35,809 nt of DNA from a bacterium TMED88 (GTDB lineage Bacteria > Myxococcota_A > UBA9160 > UBA4427), in contig NHEP01000057.1 in NCBI GenBank assembly GCA_002171515.1, positions 1-35,809 on the forward strand, given 5' to 3'. Below, piece after piece: positions 35,794 to 35,809 of the stretch. Below the pieces are notes generated by a model, which saw only the letters and a list, made by a program, of their open reading frames with translations, made no database searches and was not told the origin of the DNA. The translations under genes and the position numbers were made by a program. Numbering within the stretch: the first letter of the stretch is position 1; every line of letters starts with the position of its first letter.

Positions 35794-35809
35794 AAAATTA
35801 AAAATGTTT
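35794..35809. repeat. Terminal redundancy with positions 1-16
   Basis: The last 16 bases (AAAATTAAAAATGTTT) equal the first 16. Most simply this is an assembly overlap of a circular molecule, giving a unit of 35,793 bp. Confidence 0.75.

Overview
The window reads as a complete or near-complete mitochondrial genome of a free-living protist: A+T-rich, without introns, gene-dense and bacteria-like in content. I recognise 36 protein genes: cox1-3, cob, nad1-7, nad4L, nad9, nad10, atp1, atp4, atp6, atp8, atp9, eleven rps genes (2,3,4,7,8,10,11,12,13,14,19), rpl5, rpl6, rpl14, rpl16, a candidate rpl10, and tatC. There are also large and small subunit rRNA, a 5S rRNA, and 24 tRNAs. The first and last 16 bases are identical, which fits a circle cut open with a small overlap. 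The lineage cannot be fixed from sequence alone. The broad ribosomal set, tatC, atp1 and missing tRNA-Thr recall stramenopile-type mtDNA, but nad10 without nad11 or nad8, and a conventional 5S rRNA, are unusual for that group.

Nearly everything is on the minus strand. Read in the direction of transcription (falling coordinates) the blocks are: atp6, tRNAs, nad1, a tRNA cluster (Glu, Gly, Trp, Arg, Pro), nad4L, atp8-atp4-cox1, nad7, rps10, Gln and Ser tRNAs, 5S rRNA, rns, then rpl16-rpl14-rpl5-rps14-rps8-rps19-rps3-rpl6-atp9, tRNAs and tatC, rps2-rps13-tRNA-Met-rnl, cob, rps12-rps7, rps4, nad10-nad9-atp1, nad3-rps11, nad5-nad4-nad2-nad6, and cox2-cox3. Several are relics of bacterial operons (nuoBC, nuoLMN, str, spc). 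Only two genes are on the plus strand: the rpl10 candidate (11888-12418) and tRNA-Tyr (32298-32380). Each has a divergent spacer in front and a convergent junction behind.

Translation looks tightly constrained. In the reading frames I decoded, Leu TTA and Ile ATA are almost absent although both triplets abound in spacers. The only non-CAG-type Leu tRNA has anticodon CAA, and no separate tRNA-Ile(CAU) was found. tRNA-Trp is CCA, no clear gene other than the rpl10 candidate ends in TGA, and no conserved gene has an in-frame TGA. The TTA/ATA rule also separates real starts from upstream ORF extensions for nad3, atp8, rps7, rpl16 and cox1.

The most unusual feature is in the spacers. They are full of short (about 19-30 bp) hairpin-forming repeats present in two to four copies, in both orientations. 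Several have a near-identical partner inside a functional gene: nad7, rpl6, rps4, tatC, the end of nad2, rns, and the anticodon arm of tRNA-Glu. A further nine-locus family built on CTCTAACGAG occupies other spacers. The only TTA and ATA codons I met in accepted coding sequence lie inside two of these hairpins (nad2, tatC). This looks like a population of small dispersed or copied hairpin elements, possibly mobile, which I cannot assign to any named family.
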